IMG/VR virus record: IMGVR_UViG_3300029985_000180
Coordinates: 1 to 20,598 of that record
DNA length: 20,598 nucleotides
From: a virus
Direction: 5' to 3' (one strand)
Of the stretch, positions 5,758 through 14,524 are shown one piece after another. Each line of letters begins with the position of its first letter. The stretch's first letter is position 1. The notes under the pieces were generated by a model that was not told the DNA's origin, did no database searches, and saw only the letters and a list, made by a program, of their open reading frames with translations. Position numbers and translations under genes: made by a program.

Positions 5758-7311
5758 ATGGCAAACAATAAACTTACAACCAATTCGACAAAAATAACAA
5801 GTTCCTCTAAATCCCCCTCTAAATCCCCCTCTAAATCCCCCTCTAAATCCTCTTCTATATCCCTCTCTAAATCCCCCTCTAAATCCCCCTCTAAATCCCC
5901 CTCTAAATCCTCTTCTATATCCCCCTCTTCCTTGTCTTCTTTGTCTTCTGCTTTATTACCTCCACCCCCTCCTTCTCTACCTGCTCCTACTCTTAATCTA
6001 GTCTTGCCAAAAAAAGTTATACCTCTCTTAAATACTGATGCTCGTTATAGGGTTCTTTGGGGCGGTAGGTGGTCAGCTAAAACAGAGAGTATAGCTAGAA
6101 TTCTTGTTGTTAAATCTTGTCAGAAAAAGTTACGTATCTTATGTGCTCGTGAAACTCAAGTAGCAATTAAACAAAGTGTTCATAGTAAGATTAAAGAAAT
6201 AATAGAGTTGATGGGGCTTTCTCCTTATTTTGAGATAACTGATACCTCCATTAAAAATAAGTGGGGTTCTGAATTTATTTTTTCTGGCTTAAGTGATGAT
6301 GTTATTATGGGTATCAAAAGTATGAACTCTCCTGATATTCTGTGGTTTGAAGAAGCTAGCAGTATGTCTTGGAGAACTTGGGATAAGCTGGACCCTACTA
6401 TACGTGCCAAAAATGCTGAACTCTATTTTACCCTGAATAGAGATTTAGATGAAGATCCAATATCTCAACTCTTTATATGTCAAGAACCTCCAGAGAATAG
6501 TATAGTTATTGAAATGGAGTATTGGGATAATCCTTGGTTTAGTGATGAAGCAATGAAGCAAATGCAATGGATGGCTTCTACTGACTTTGAAAAATATTTA
6601 CATGAGTGGGAAGGTAGGCCAGTTAATCATAGTGAAGCATCTGTATTTAAGAATAAGTTTATAGTTAAAGATTTTACTCCTTTTATTGACCCTGAAACTT
6701 GGTCTCCTCTTTATGGTTGTGATTTAGGATATAGTATAGACCCTACAGTATTAATTAAAGCCTGGGTATATGAGGATAGATTGTATATAGAACATGAGTT
6801 ATATCAGGACCATTTAGATTTAGATTTGATGCCTGATGCTTTTAATACTATTCCTGGTTCTTCCTCTCATATTATATATGTTGACTCCTCAAGACCAGAG
6901 ACTATTTCCTATCTTCGTTTACATGGCTTTCCTAGGGCCTTACCATCTCCTAAGGGGCCTGGAAGTATAGAGGATGGTATATCAAGGCTTCGAGGATTTA
7001 ATAAGATTGTGGTTCATCCTAGGTGTCAAAGAACTTTACATGACTTAAAGAATTACTCCTATAAGGTTGATAAGAAAACTGGTAATGTGCTGCCTGTAAT
7101 AGTAGACAAGCATAGTGACTGTATTGATGCTCTACGATATGCCATTACTCCTATTATCAGAAATTATAAGATGTCAGGTAGAAGTGGACCAGATATAGGA
7201 AGTATACTATGTGACCAATATGGAAGACCTATTTCTTCAAAGAGAAATGTTCCCGAAGCTTATAGATTACAACAAGGATATAGTGCTTTACGTGGGAATA
7301 AAAACTTATAG
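5758..7311 (+). CDS. terL: terminase large subunit (ATPase/nuclease)
   Basis: 517 residues; PBSX/Sf6-type large terminase, the motor that pumps DNA into the head and cuts it. ATPase domain: Walker [11 protein letters not shown] (102-111), Walker B ILWFEEA (194-200), coupling motif FTLN (224-227). Nuclease domain: [10 protein letters not shown] (D322), IYVDSS (D376), and [11 protein letters not shown] (D454, D457), the expected three acidic sites of the RNase H fold. Homologues begin only a short way before Walker A; here about 75 extra residues come first, a nested SKSP repeat (18-57), a Ser/Leu run and five prolines. No ATG lies between 5758 and Walker A, and AAAAAGG precedes 5758, so the extension is probably translated. 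Codon use matches the other late genes. The portal gene follows after a hexanucleotide array. Confidence 0.95.
   Translation: MANNKLTTNSTKITSSSKSPSKSPSKSPSKSSSISLSKSPSKSPSKSPSKSSSISPSSLSSLSSALLPPPPPSLPAPTLNLVLPKKVIPLLNTDARYRVLWGGRWSAKTESIARILVVKSCQKKLRILCARETQVAIKQSVHSKIKEIIELMGLSPYFEITDTSIKNKWGSEFIFSGLSDDVIMGIKSMNSPDILWFEEASSMSWRTWDKLDPTIRAKNAELYFTLNRDLDEDPISQLFICQEPPENSIVIEMEYWDNPWFSDEAMKQMQWMASTDFEKYLHEWEGRPVNHSEASVFKNKFIVKDFTPFIDPETWSPLYGCDLGYSIDPTVLIKAWVYEDRLYIEHELYQDHLDLDLMPDAFNTIPGSSSHIIYVDSSRPETISYLRLHGFPRALPSPKGPGSIEDGISRLRGFNKIVVHPRCQRTLHDLKNYSYKVDKKTGNVLPVIVDKHSDCIDALRYAITPIIRNYKMSGRSGPDIGSILCDQYGRPISSKRNVPEAYRLQQGYSALRGNKNL
5809..5928 (+). repeat. nested 12-bp/60-bp coding repeat in terL
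   Basis: Two 60-bp units (5809-5868, 5869-5928) differ at one base. Each unit is three copies of AAATCCCCCTCT followed by AAATCCTCTTCT and an ATATCC variant. It encodes (KSPS)n-type residues 18-57 of the terminase. The coding strand is pyrimidine-rich. Confidence 0.9.
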
Positions 7312-7320
7312 GGATATATA

Positions 7321-7330
7321 GTTATAATAT
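7321..7330 (+). promoter_or_regulatory. GTTATAATAT element before the portal gene
   Basis: The 10-mer GTTATAATAT begins ten bases after the terL stop and contains TATAAT (7323-7328). No -35 box is visible 16-18 bases upstream (AAAAAC region). Transcripts starting here would carry the GAAATA array in their 5' leader. The same 10-mer occurs at 9633 and 12806. Confidence 0.45.
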
Positions 7331-7340
7331 TAAGGAATAA

Positions 7341-7424
7341 GAAATAGAAATAGAAATAGAAATAGAAATAGAAATAGAAATAGAAATAGAAATAGAAATA
7401 GAAATAGAAATAGAAATAGAAATA
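7341..7424 (+). repeat. 14 perfect copies of GAAATA
   Basis: An 84-base tandem array of the hexamer GAAATA lies between the terL stop and the portal ribosome site (AAGGAAG near 7432). It is non-coding: two of its forward frames lack stops but none has a linked start. The RNA would be unstructured and purine-rich. Confidence 0.95.
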
Positions 7425-7447
7425 AAGGAAAAAGGAAGATAGACACT

Positions 7448-9628
7448 ATGATAAATGACAATGGTGAAGAATTAGAAGGTCTGCCACTCCTAGATGGTAT
7501 TAAAGAAAGATTTAGAAAGACAGTAGAAGCATGGGATAAGAATTATAAACAAGCCATATCTGATGTCTCCTTTCTAAATTCTGATAACCAATGGCCAGAT
7601 GGTGAAAGGGCTGAAAGAGTTGGTAAGCCCACTATTGCTTCTGACCGTATTAATGCCCAGGTTAAGAGTATAGTTAATGCCCAGAGAGATAATAGGCCTG
7701 CTGTTTTAGTTTCTGCTGTTAATGATGAGGCTGATGAAGAAGTTGCCAATGTCTTACAGGGTATTATCAGACACATCGAATATCAGAGCAAGGCAAATCT
7801 AGCTTATGATACTGCTAACGAATTTGCTGTTCAGGGTGGCTTAGGTTTTATCAGGCTCAATCTGGAATATGAGAAGGATTCGTTTTCTCAAAAAATAGTA
7901 ATATCTGCTGTTCCTAATCCTTTTCTAGTTTATATTGACCCCTCCTTTAAAACAATAGATGGTTCTGATATAGAGTATGCCTTTATAGTAGAACCGATGA
8001 CCTATGATGACTTTAAATTATCCTTTCCAAAATCTCAATTAAGCAATATACAACATAATGAGTGGTATCCTGTTGCTTCTCGATTTCCAGAATGGTTTGA
8101 TAATGATAAGAAGACTACTATAATCTGTGAATACTTCGTAAAGGAATATGAGAAATATACCCTAGTCAGATTAAAGAATGGAATTGTAAAAGATAAGGCA
8201 GATTGTTCAGAAGGGGAGATTAAAAGAATTGTTCAGAGTAGGGCAGCAACTAGACAAACTGTAAAATGGTACAAACTGGCTTGTGGTATTGATTCCCCAG
8301 CTGAGATATTAGAAGAGACTGAATGGGTTGGTTCATCTATTCCAATTATTCCTGTATTTGGTGATGTGTTACTTGATAATGGTTCCCGTGTTTTCTCTGG
8401 GTTGGTCCATAATACCAAGGAAAGTCAAGTAATGTTAAACACTATTCAGACTGTTATTTTAGAACAGATTGCTCGTTCTCCTAAAAATCCTTGGATTGTT
8501 CCTGCTGGTGCCATAGAGGAATTTAAAGAATACTGGGCTAATGTTAACCTACTTGACTTGCCTTACTTGCCCTATAATACAAAGATAGAAGGCATGGGTC
8601 CTGGTGAGTTTCTTCCTGCTCCCTCAAGAATGACCGCTGAACCTCCTATTCAGGGTATGTTACAGGCTTTACAGGTCCTAGAGAATGATATCAAGGCCAG
8701 TAATGCTATATATGACCCAACATTAGGTGAGAAGATGGCTAATGACCAGAGTGGAGTTGCTATTAAAGCTCTACAACAGGCCGGCAATATAGCTCATTAT
8801 AACTACTCCGACAACTTATCACGGGCCATAGCAATTATAGGAACTCAGCTGCTAGATTTGATTAGAAAAGTATATACAGAAGAGAGAGTAATAAGAATAA
8901 TAGGATTGGATGATAAGCATCAGTTGGTTAAGATTAATGGCCAAGGTGATACAGATGATGAAATGACACAAGAAGGAGTTCAGAAGGTATTTGATATTAC
9001 TACAGGGGAATATGATGTAGCTGTTTCTTCTGGCCCATCATTTGCTACTAGACGTGCTGAAAATATGTCATTCCTTGTTGAGCTAGTTCAGTATTCTCCT
9101 AATAGTATGCAATTTGTCCTGGATAAGATTGTGGGCTTAATGGACTTCCCAGAAAGTAAAGATATTAAAGAAAGATTAGAGAAACTATTACCACCTGCCC
9201 TACAAAGCCAAGACCAACAGAAAAATAATCCTCAAATGCTACAACAAGAATTGACAAAGGCTCATGGTCTTATTCAGCAACTTACTCAAACCCTACAAAA
9301 CGAAACTCAATTAGCTGATAAGGAGGCAATGAAGTTTAAGATTGCCACTCTAGAAAATCAGACAGAGTTAGTAAAACAGCAGAGAGATATGCAGCATGAG
9401 GGTTCTTTAACTGCTTTTAAGGCTGAAATTGCTGAAATAAAAGCCGCTTCAGATCATAGTAAGGCCCTTTTACAGCAGGTTCATCAGCACATATTAGATA
9501 CTGGTGCTAGAGAACATCAAACTGCCATGGATATAACACAGACTATGGCTCAAAATGCTATGACACCACAAGAGCAACAGGGACAGCAAACTCAACAAGG
9601 ACAGGCACAAAACCAACAAGGACAATAA
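7448..9628 (+). CDS. P22-type portal protein
   Basis: 726 residues, almost the same length as P22 gp1. The portal is the 12-subunit ring at one head vertex through which DNA enters and leaves. Family features: DNQWPDGERAERVGKPTIASDRIN split across residues 36-60, VNAQRDNRP (77-85), and the middle segment IPIIPVFGDVL followed by GLVHNTKESQVMLN (about 297-332), matching the P22-portal pattern 'P.IPvfG ... GlVR..kd.Qr..N'. Residues about 585-726 are Gln-rich and helical (PQMLQQELTKAHGLIQQLTQ), ending in a QQGQ-rich tail; this fits the long helical barrel of P22-type portals. It starts at an ATG after AAGGAAG. The neighbours terL and scaffold support the call. Confidence 0.92.
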   Translation: MINDNGEELEGLPLLDGIKERFRKTVEAWDKNYKQAISDVSFLNSDNQWPDGERAERVGKPTIASDRINAQVKSIVNAQRDNRPAVLVSAVNDEADEEVANVLQGIIRHIEYQSKANLAYDTANEFAVQGGLGFIRLNLEYEKDSFSQKIVISAVPNPFLVYIDPSFKTIDGSDIEYAFIVEPMTYDDFKLSFPKSQLSNIQHNEWYPVASRFPEWFDNDKKTTIICEYFVKEYEKYTLVRLKNGIVKDKADCSEGEIKRIVQSRAATRQTVKWYKLACGIDSPAEILEETEWVGSSIPIIPVFGDVLLDNGSRVFSGLVHNTKESQVMLNTIQTVILEQIARSPKNPWIVPAGAIEEFKEYWANVNLLDLPYLPYNTKIEGMGPGEFLPAPSRMTAEPPIQGMLQALQVLENDIKASNAIYDPTLGEKMANDQSGVAIKALQQAGNIAHYNYSDNLSRAIAIIGTQLLDLIRKVYTEERVIRIIGLDDKHQLVKINGQGDTDDEMTQEGVQKVFDITTGEYDVAVSSGPSFATRRAENMSFLVELVQYSPNSMQFVLDKIVGLMDFPESKDIKERLEKLLPPALQSQDQQKNNPQMLQQELTKAHGLIQQLTQTLQNETQLADKEAMKFKIATLENQTELVKQQRDMQHEGSLTAFKAEIAEIKAASDHSKALLQQVHQHILDTGAREHQTAMDITQTMAQNAMTPQEQQGQQTQQGQAQNQQGQ

Positions 9629-9632
9629 ATCT

Positions 9633-9642
9633 GTTATAATAT
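9633..9642 (+). promoter_or_regulatory. GTTATAATAT element before the scaffold gene
   Basis: GTTATAATAT starts five bases after the portal stop. It carries TATAAT (9635-9640) preceded by TGT, a perfect extended -10 (TGnTATAAT). No -35 box. It lies about 80 bases before the scaffold start and would transcribe scaffold, coat and the post-coat gene up to the terminator at 12768. Confidence 0.55.
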
Positions 9643-9721
9643 ATTAAAAGAGCCTTTGAGTCTCATTAATCCTCATACTTATAGGACTTGATACCTTATT
9701 TATCATGTGGAGAGAAAAGAT

Positions 9722-10642
9722 ATGACCCCTGAGAAAGATGCAATGTTAGATATTGAAGATTTTAATAAGGTTCTACTAACTGGAAAACAAGAGGAGAATG
9801 TAGTAAAGCCTCCAGTTAAAGAAAAAGAAGTAGAACAAGAACAAGAACAAGAAGCTCAAGAAACAGAAGCATCAGAAGAAGAAATAGAAACAACTGAAGA
9901 AGTAGAAAATGAAATAGAAACCGAAGAAGAGGCAGAAAATAAGGCCCTTTCAGAAGAGGAAACTGATAAAGAAGTAGAAGTAAAAGAAACACCTTCTAAA
10001 GTTACTCATCGTGATACAAAAGCCGAAAAACAGATAGCAAAGTTAGTAAGAGAACGAGAAAGACTAAAAGGACAACTGGAAGCCACTCGTAATCAAGCAA
10101 GACAACCAGTAACTCAAGAAACATTTATTGACCTTGATGCTCCAAATCCTTTAAATTATGCTAATGGCGAAAATGATATTGATTTTAGAGTTGATGCCAA
10201 GTTATATCAGAGGGATAAGCAAAAAAAGATAAATAATTTTCAGGAAATTCAAAAAGAAATAATAAAAAAATATGAAGATACCACTGAATTATTAGAAATG
10301 GATGCGGAAAGAGTTGCTTCTGGTATTAAAACAGCTTCTCCAATGATGGCAAAATTAGTATATGATTCACCTATTCCTGGCGAACTTTGGCATTACCTCT
10401 TAGCTAATTCTGATGAAGCAATTAAGATAACACAAATGGACCCTATAAAAACTGCTGTTACTATTGGTAGAATTGAGGCTAAATTGGAAAACGAAATCAA
10501 AGAGAATAAAGAAAGTAAGGAAATAAGTAAAGAAGTAAATACAAAAATTAAGAAAGTATTGCCAACTCCGCCAAATCCGGTAAAATCTAATAAAGCTAAT
10601 ACTACTGTTCAGGTTAAAAATTATGGCTTTACTGCCTATTAA
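9722..10642 (+). CDS. head scaffolding protein
   Basis: 306 residues, close to P22 gp8 (303). Scaffolds drive coat assembly and then leave the procapsid. Sequence: a very acidic N-terminal third (runs of Glu, for example EEEIETTEEVENEIETEEE around 50-70), a helical charged centre (KLVRERERLKGQLEATR near 105), a segment 'SPIPGELWHYLLANSDEAIKI' starting near 218 split by the usual proline and ending in IGRIEAKLE, which I recall as typical of P22-like scaffolds, and a basic C-terminus (KIKKVLPTPPNPVKSNK) where P22 gp8 binds coat. An upstream GTG at 9707 is in frame, but ATG 9722 has GGAGAG seven bases before it. Position between portal and coat decides the call. Confidence 0.85.
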   Translation: MTPEKDAMLDIEDFNKVLLTGKQEENVVKPPVKEKEVEQEQEQEAQETEASEEEIETTEEVENEIETEEEAENKALSEEETDKEVEVKETPSKVTHRDTKAEKQIAKLVRERERLKGQLEATRNQARQPVTQETFIDLDAPNPLNYANGENDIDFRVDAKLYQRDKQKKINNFQEIQKEIIKKYEDTTELLEMDAERVASGIKTASPMMAKLVYDSPIPGELWHYLLANSDEAIKITQMDPIKTAVTIGRIEAKLENEIKENKESKEISKEVNTKIKKVLPTPPNPVKSNKANTTVQVKNYGFTAY

Positions 10643-10685
10643 ATATAAGAAATAATATAACAAACTTTTATAAAGGAAATATAAA

Positions 10686-11966
10686 GTGGCACTTACAAGC
10701 GTTTACAACAATCAGGCCTTCATAACCGCTAAGGCCCTGAAGCAAGTTAAAAATAATCTAGTAATGGTCTCTCGTGTAGCTCGTAGATGGGATGGAGACT
10801 TTGCAGGTTCTTTTGCTGCTAGTAATGGTGGCCCTGATGGTGGTAAGATTGGTACAACTTTAAATATTAGAACTCCGTGGTTCCCAAGTCTTCGTACAGG
10901 TTCTACTGCTGCTCCTAGTGCATATGCTGACTATTTTACTCCCGTAAGTCTCCTACAGTTAGGTGTTGATTACGAAGTTACTGTAGCTGATCAGACCTTA
11001 AATGTTGATGAATTTTATAGTAACATTGTAGATCCAATGGCAAAGACTCTCTATCAGAATATGGATTATGTTTGCTGGCAGGCTATTAATCCAGGTGTTC
11101 AAGGTGGTGGTTTTAATCAGTTCATAGGAAAACCAGGAACTCCACTAACTAACTCACAGAATATAATGGATGCATATGCTGTTATGCAGACTCAGGCTTC
11201 CGTATTTACTGATGATAAGATTTCAGTGGCTCTTAATCCACATACTAATGCTAATGTGTGGCAGGGTATTTCTACTGTGTTTAACCCTCAGTCAGATGGA
11301 TCAACTCGGTGGCGTAATGGTAGTATTGGTCATGTAGCCGGTATTGATTATTGTCAGACTGCTAATGCTCAGGCTCTAACTCTTGGGACATGGTCAGGAA
11401 CTATTCTGTATTCCTCAGGTGCTTCTGATGGCGGAAATACTATCACAGTTTCTGGCATGACTGGTGCTTTTGCTCCTGGTGAACACTTTACTCTCAATGG
11501 TGTATCAGCTGTTACTCCCATGGGTAAGGCAACTCAGTCAGAACTTAAACATTTTGTAGTTGAATCACAGACTGGCTCAGTTGTTACCTTCTCTCCAGCC
11601 TTCCATTTAACTGGTCCTCTTCAGAATATTAATGCTCTTCCTATTACTGGTGCTAATTTAAATCCTTGGGGTTTTACAACTGCCTCAGAATTAACTGCCG
11701 GAACTGGTCAGATTGCTCGTGAAAGTCTAGTATTCCACGAAGATGCCATTGCTTTCTGTATGGCTGACCTAATTGATACCTCAAATCTTGGTGGTGTTGC
11801 TGGTGGTAATAAGTTTGCCGCTCGTATGAAAGATCCTCAGACTGGTCTTCGTTGTTCTACACTATTCTGGATTGATGGTTATAATCATAAAATCTTATTT
11901 AGACTTGACGCACTTTATAATGCTGCTCCTCTACGACAGGGTTTTGCTACAATTGTTGTAGAATAA
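10686..11966 (+). CDS. major capsid (coat) protein, P22 type
   Basis: 426 residues; P22 coat is 430. HK97-fold coat proteins build the icosahedral head. The N-terminal arm and core (ISVALNPHTNANVWQG, 179-194) are followed by a beta-rich stretch at about 233-325 (NTITVSGMTGAFAPGEHFTL) that occupies the place of the P22 insertion (I) domain. The C-terminal part (NLGGVAGGNKFAARMKDPQTG, then LRCSTLFWIDGYNHKILFRL split across 385-405) matches the end of P22-type coats, where a small enzyme-like pattern 'G...rcdilwG.... p..a' recurs. The start is GTG at 10686 with AAAGGA upstream; no ATG is available in frame nearby. Expected to be the most expressed late gene. Confidence 0.92.
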   Translation: MALTSVYNNQAFITAKALKQVKNNLVMVSRVARRWDGDFAGSFAASNGGPDGGKIGTTLNIRTPWFPSLRTGSTAAPSAYADYFTPVSLLQLGVDYEVTVADQTLNVDEFYSNIVDPMAKTLYQNMDYVCWQAINPGVQGGGFNQFIGKPGTPLTNSQNIMDAYAVMQTQASVFTDDKISVALNPHTNANVWQGISTVFNPQSDGSTRWRNGSIGHVAGIDYCQTANAQALTLGTWSGTILYSSGASDGGNTITVSGMTGAFAPGEHFTLNGVSAVTPMGKATQSELKHFVVESQTGSVVTFSPAFHLTGPLQNINALPITGANLNPWGFTTASELTAGTGQIARESLVFHEDAIAFCMADLIDTSNLGGVAGGNKFAARMKDPQTGLRCSTLFWIDGYNHKILFRLDALYNAAPLRQGFATIVVE

Positions 11967-11996
11967 TTAAAATTAGATATAAAGGAAAAATAAAAT

Positions 11997-12734
11997 ATGC
12001 CTACTACAACTAATACCCCTTCAGTAACCATTTCTCCACTTACCACTGTTTTATCATCTGGTGGTTCCCTTGGAGCAAATGCTAATGACCCAATTACTTT
12101 CTTCCTAGGTGGTACTCAGCTTGCTTCTGTCATGGTAGCTAATCAGTATTACACTATTGCTTCTGTTGGTGGAGTAAACTATGCCTCTTACGGAACTCTA
12201 CAAGCCTCTCCTGTTGGCACTGGAGTAGCTAATACTGTTGGTGCTGTTTATCTTGCCTCCGGTCCTGCTACCCTTGTTGCCGGTCCTACTGGTGCTTCTG
12301 CCTCTTTTGCTAACAACAGTGCTGGTATTGGTGTTATGACCATTACTACTGCTCCTACTGGTGGAACTGCCTTTTCTATTGGTCAGGTAGTTACTGGTGC
12401 TGGTCTACCCGCAACTGGTCTTCAAGTAGTTAGTCTTATATCAGGAACTCTTGGTGCTCTTTCTAGCACTTATCTGATGAGTGCTGCTACTGGAACTGTT
12501 TCAACTGAATCTGTGACTATTTATCAGAATGCTGAAGTAATCCCTTCTGCTATTGCCCAGAACAGTGTAATCCTACAGAATCCAGGCTTTGCTCCTCTTC
12601 CTGCCACTGCTTACTCTGGCTTAACTTCAACAACTCCTTTTGGGTTCTCTACCCTTGCTAATGCCCAGGCTCTTGTTGCTCAGGTTCAGGCTATTAATAG
12701 TGCTCTCCTAGCTCTTGGATTAATTGGCGCATAG
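11997..12734 (+). CDS. beta-rich post-coat protein, candidate head decoration protein
   Basis: 245 residues dominated by Thr, Ser, Gly, Ala and Val, with no charged clusters: beta-strand repeats. Residues about 98-170 (VMTITTAPTGG, GQVVTGAGLPATGLQVVSL, STYLMS) form a module seen in phage surface proteins ('G.V.tG.Gv..gT.i....gG.Y.vS'). The C-terminus is helical (LANAQALVAQVQAINSALLA). AAAGGA precedes the start. Following the coat gene and lying before a terminator, it is probably made with coat; a decoration or head-fibre role is inference from place and composition. Confidence 0.7.
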   Translation: MPTTTNTPSVTISPLTTVLSSGGSLGANANDPITFFLGGTQLASVMVANQYYTIASVGGVNYASYGTLQASPVGTGVANTVGAVYLASGPATLVAGPTGASASFANNSAGIGVMTITTAPTGGTAFSIGQVVTGAGLPATGLQVVSLISGTLGALSSTYLMSAATGTVSTESVTIYQNAEVIPSAIAQNSVILQNPGFAPLPATAYSGLTSTTPFGFSTLANAQALVAQVQAINSALLALGLIGA

Positions 12735-12767
12735 TCTTTACCTTATTAATACACTCTATTATTACTC

Positions 12768-12804
12768 AAAATGGCTCATTAGAAATAGTGGGCTATTTTG
12801 TTTT
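12768..12804 (+). terminator. terminator of the scaffold-coat operon
   Basis: AAAATGGCTCATT (12768-12780) pairs with the complement ending at 12799 (TAGTGGGCTATTTT) over about 13 bp including three G-T pairs, around an AGAAA loop. GTTTT follows. A GTTATAAT element begins two bases later, so this is a stop/restart boundary between the head and tail operons. Confidence 0.7.
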
Positions 12805-12805
12805 A

Positions 12806-12815
12806 GTTATAATAT
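12806..12815 (+). promoter_or_regulatory. GTTATAATAT element before the connector/tail genes
   Basis: GTTATAATAT (TATAAT at 12808-12813) sits directly after the terminator and about 20 bases before the next start. No -35 box. The same 10-mer occurs at 7321 and 9633. It is well placed to start the tail operon. Confidence 0.55.
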
Positions 12816-12835
12816 AATATATGTGAGGTATACTC

Positions 12836-13123
12836 TTGGAATTTCCTATTTTTTTATATAAACGACATAGCACAGAAGCCTTTCAATGCCCTTCTCAGGA
12901 GTTTCTAGATGGCATTAAAGATAAGGAAATGTGGCAAGAAACACCTTGGCACGAACCTATAATAAAAACTGTTGCTGAATTAGAAAGAGAATATCCTAAA
13001 TTACTGGCTAAAATAGATAAATTAGAGTTAATAGTAGCTAATTTTGAAGAAGAAAGTAAGATTAAAGATGTCCAGATAGCTGATTTAAAAGTAAAGTTAA
13101 GATTTGCCAAAAAAGGTCTATAA
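12836..13123 (+). CDS. small coiled-coil protein, TTG start
   Basis: 95 residues, unrecognised. The first 45 residues are mixed and aromatic (EFPIFLYKRHSTEAF, QETPWHEP); residues 48-90 form a likely coiled coil (VAELEREYPKLLAKIDKLEL, then KIKDVQIADLKVKLRFAKK). The start is TTG at 12836, chosen because GAGG lies seven bases upstream and no ATG or GTG is in frame nearby. Three bases separate it from the tail adaptor gene. Position suggests a virion or assembly factor. Confidence 0.65.
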   Translation: MEFPIFLYKRHSTEAFQCPSQEFLDGIKDKEMWQETPWHEPIIKTVAELEREYPKLLAKIDKLELIVANFEEESKIKDVQIADLKVKLRFAKKGL

Positions 13124-13126
13124 AAT

Positions 13127-14149
13127 ATGCCCTCATCCTCTAATTTTCCAGGTATTGCCTCCCCTTCCGGTAAGTTGGTGGCACAGGATATAATTTTAGC
13201 AGCTTACTCTTTCCTTGGAATATATGATACTACTTCACCATTAACTCCTTTTGAATTACAATTGGGATTACAGAGTCTTATAGATTTATTAGATCAGTGG
13301 GATAATCAAGATTTATCAGTATTTTCAACCACTCCTTATGTTTTTCCCTTTCAATCAGGTATACAAACATATCAGGTGGGAGCAACTAATAGATTTGTAT
13401 GTAATGTTTTAGGTAATATAATGACTGTAATATCAGGAACTCCGGGTAATATAACAGCTGGACAAGTTCTTATTGCTCCTGGTATTGCTCCTAATACAAC
13501 TATTACAAGTATATTATCTGGAAATCAATATCAGATATCTTGGACTGCCCCTATACCCATTACTCAAGTTGATGCTGGTTTATGTTCCTTTGTTTCTCCA
13601 AATACTAATTACTTTAATACTATCTCTTCTTTAGACTATAATTGGAATATACCTAGACCAGTTAAGATAGATAAGGTAGAAATACAATACCCTTCTGGTC
13701 TTTCTCAACCTGTCAAATTAGAAATACCACAAGTTTCATTAGAGGTTTGGGCAGGAATTCCACAAGACAATACAACTAGTTTATGGCCCACAATGGTTTA
13801 TGATGATGCTGCTGATGGATATAGAAATTTACGCTTTTGGCCTATTCCTGGAAATACTGCCAATTGTATATTATGGGTGTGGGACCAATTAGACAAAGTA
13901 TCTAGCTTATTAGATACTGTATTTGCTCCTCCTGGTTATGCTATGGCTCTTAAACTTTCCCTGGCAGAATTATTAGAATTTCATTTTGAGAGAAGTCTGG
14001 CTCCTGAATTTCATTTAAAGGCCCTTGCTGCTCGTAATGCCATAAATAATATAAATGCTGATATTCCCTGTATAAAGTATGAGAGTATATATGCCGGTTC
14101 ACAAGGTTCAAGTATGATATTTGAATCAAGAGGAAGAGTAAGACTGTAA
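13127..14149 (+). CDS. gp4-like head-to-tail adaptor with an inserted beta module
   Basis: 340 residues. P22 gp4 is a 166-residue adaptor that joins the portal to the tail. The ends match: residues 19-75 (DIILAAYSFLGIYDT, FELQLGLQSLIDLLDQW, FPFQSGIQTYQVG) and 180-330 (RPVKIDKVEI, DGYRNLRFWPIP, FAPPGYAMALKLSLAELLEF, LAARNAINNINADIP). Between them, residues about 85-150 form a beta module (NIMTVISGTPGNITAGQVLI, NTTITSILSGNQYQIS) resembling the one in the post-coat protein. This insertion explains much of the extra length. The start follows an AAAAAAGG site. Placement before the fibre and gp10-like genes fits the P22 tail machine. Confidence 0.82.
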   Translation: MPSSSNFPGIASPSGKLVAQDIILAAYSFLGIYDTTSPLTPFELQLGLQSLIDLLDQWDNQDLSVFSTTPYVFPFQSGIQTYQVGATNRFVCNVLGNIMTVISGTPGNITAGQVLIAPGIAPNTTITSILSGNQYQISWTAPIPITQVDAGLCSFVSPNTNYFNTISSLDYNWNIPRPVKIDKVEIQYPSGLSQPVKLEIPQVSLEVWAGIPQDNTTSLWPTMVYDDAADGYRNLRFWPIPGNTANCILWVWDQLDKVSSLLDTVFAPPGYAMALKLSLAELLEFHFERSLAPEFHLKALAARNAINNINADIPCIKYESIYAGSQGSSMIFESRGRVRL

Positions 14150-14173
14150 TAAATATAAACAAGGAGATTATAA

Positions 14174-14497
14174 ATGATGGAGAATAATTTAATACTTCCT
14201 AGACTATTTGGGGTTGCTTCTGTTAACTCTACTATGCCTGGAATTTTAACACGATCAAATACTGGAATAGCCCACTTTGAAGCAGTTGGTTCTTTATCAA
14301 CCACTGCTGCCACTGTTCAATTTCAAGGTTCTATATCAGGTCAGAATTGGTCAAATGTAGGAAGTGCTTTAACCTTTACATCTGGAACTGGTAATGTAGC
14401 TCAATTTGTTGTCAATACAAGTGTCAATTATAATTTTTATCGCTGTGTAGTATCAGGTCTGTCAAGTGGTAGTATAAGTGCTTGGATGGGCAATTAA
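14174..14497 (+). CDS. small beta-sandwich virion protein, function unknown
   Basis: 107 residues. Strong AAGGAG seven bases before the first of two adjacent ATGs. The sequence alternates hydrophobic and polar residues in strands (VQFQGSISGQNWSNVGSALTF, split by glycine turns; YNFYRCVVSGLSSGSISAWMG at the end), like small phage tail or baseplate beta proteins in which an aromatic 'W..vG' lies between strands. No specific family recognised. The following two small genes have similar spacing and ribosome sites, so the group is one tail operon. Confidence 0.65.
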   Translation: MMENNLILPRLFGVASVNSTMPGILTRSNTGIAHFEAVGSLSTTAATVQFQGSISGQNWSNVGSALTFTSGTGNVAQFVVNTSVNYNFYRCVVSGLSSGSISAWMGN

Positions 14498-14524
14498 AAT
14501 AAAAACTATAAAGGAGTATACTAA

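Noticed and set aside
7341-7424. GAAATA array as a CRISPR or coding repeat
   Set aside because: Units are 6 bp with no spacers, and no start codon drives a frame through it.
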